From positions 248,001 to 312,000 of the forward strand of contig NZ_CADIJV010000003.1 in the NCBI RefSeq assembly GCF_902859765.1: DNA of 64,000 bases, read 5' to 3'. The notes under the pieces were generated by a model. It saw nothing but the letters and a program-made list of their open reading frames with translations, was not told the DNA's origin and did no database searches. Below, in pieces: positions 63,833-64,000 of the stretch. This DNA is from Achromobacter pulmonis (GTDB taxonomy: Bacteria; Pseudomonadota; Gammaproteobacteria; Burkholderiales; Burkholderiaceae_B). Position 1 is the first letter of the stretch. Each line of letters starts with the position of its first letter. The translations under genes were made by a program, and so were the position numbers.

Positions 63833-64000
63833 ATGTCATCCACTTCCCGCACTGAACAACTCGTCGCCGGCATCCAGAGCTGGCTGCAATGCGAATCGCC
63901 CTCGAACTTTCCCGATGGCATCGCCGCCATGGCCCGCATCATCGCCGACTACGCGGCCGCGGCCGGCCTGACGGTGGAACTGTCCTCGCTCGGCCCGGCC
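63833..64000 (+). CDS. M20 family metallopeptidase, N-terminal part (cut by window end)
   Basis: Fifty-six codons are visible: MSSTSRTEQLVAGIQSWLQ then CESPSNFPDGIAAMARII and AAAAGLTVELSSLGPA. This matches the N-terminus of carboxypeptidase G2-like M20 enzymes (I..WL..ESPS..P..I..M). It continues beyond the window. It starts 33 bp behind the hydrolase gene, in the same operon. Confidence 0.7.
   Translation, partial: MSSTSRTEQLVAGIQSWLQCESPSNFPDGIAAMARIIADYAAAAGLTVELSSLGPA

Overview
The window looks like a chromosomal segment of a high-GC betaproteobacterium of the Alcaligenaceae, most likely Achromobacter or a close Bordetella relative. The signs are a Bug-family receptor, a Bordetella-type trimeric porin, a proteobacterial gshA, many LysR/GntR/TetR regulators next to small catabolic operons, and several ABC uptake systems. 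The genus is my inference from gene content, not from a search. I saw no insertion sequence, phage gene, CRISPR array or rRNA. One tRNA is present, tRNA-Arg(CCG).

Layout. 61-5750: a translationally coupled pair, an outer-membrane beta-barrel-like protein and a 1363-residue Ig-like repeat protein with 273-bp tandem DNA repeats. 6109-11017: AEC transporter, a solo LuxR-type HTH, a lipoprotein, an alpha/beta hydrolase, gshA and a lipocalin. 11084-15897: a Bug receptor with an aspartoacylase-like hydrolase, a LysR regulator, an HGGYW-type esterase and a GntR regulator. 15979-23710: a one-directional cluster of a gentisate-dioxygenase-like bicupin, an FAH-family hydrolase, a complete Liv-type ABC importer (K-H-M-G-F order) and a nitrilase, which suggests uptake and degradation of an aromatic acid or nitrile. 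23918-25535: a small protein behind an SOS-box-like site, and a porin. 25850-29837: an ECF41 sigma factor with cupin, LysR, NAD(P)-epimerase and AhpD-like genes and a promoter-like match to the ECF41 consensus. 29985-33676: a lipoprotein hydrolase and a frameshifted autotransporter.

33839-42557 holds a second catabolic unit. A Rieske dioxygenase alpha/beta pair is in one operon with a dipeptide-type ABC importer whose two ATPases are fused. Opposite it run a V4R-domain protein and a GntR regulator, and two near-identical 14-bp palindromes lie in the shared promoter region. 42687-43921 carries tRNA-Arg and a membrane-anchored diheme cytochrome c. 44007-52568 is an acyl-CoA degradation module (HAD, CoA-transferase, acyl-CoA dehydrogenase, TetR, nitronate monooxygenase, two enoyl-CoA hydratase-family proteins) followed by the NAD(P)H-hydrate dehydratase gene. 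53429-64000 is a peptide-utilisation region: a peptide-binding protein, LysR, M20 peptidase, a second aspartoacylase-like paralogue, a decayed binding-protein gene, DppBCDF, an alpha/beta hydrolase, and the start of another M20 peptidase cut by the window end.

Two genes (the cupin and the autotransporter) are broken by the same kind of event: a +1 shift at a run of seven C/G that would be repaired by losing one base. Two further relics are seen: the C-terminal third of an Ohr-type peroxidase, and an internal-deletion remnant of a peptide-binding protein. The most interesting candidates for new biology are the split barrel/Ig-repeat pair, the ECF41 locus with its promoter match, the nitrilase-gentisate-Liv cluster, the dioxygenase locus with twin palindromes and V4R protein, and the small gene under a possible LexA site.
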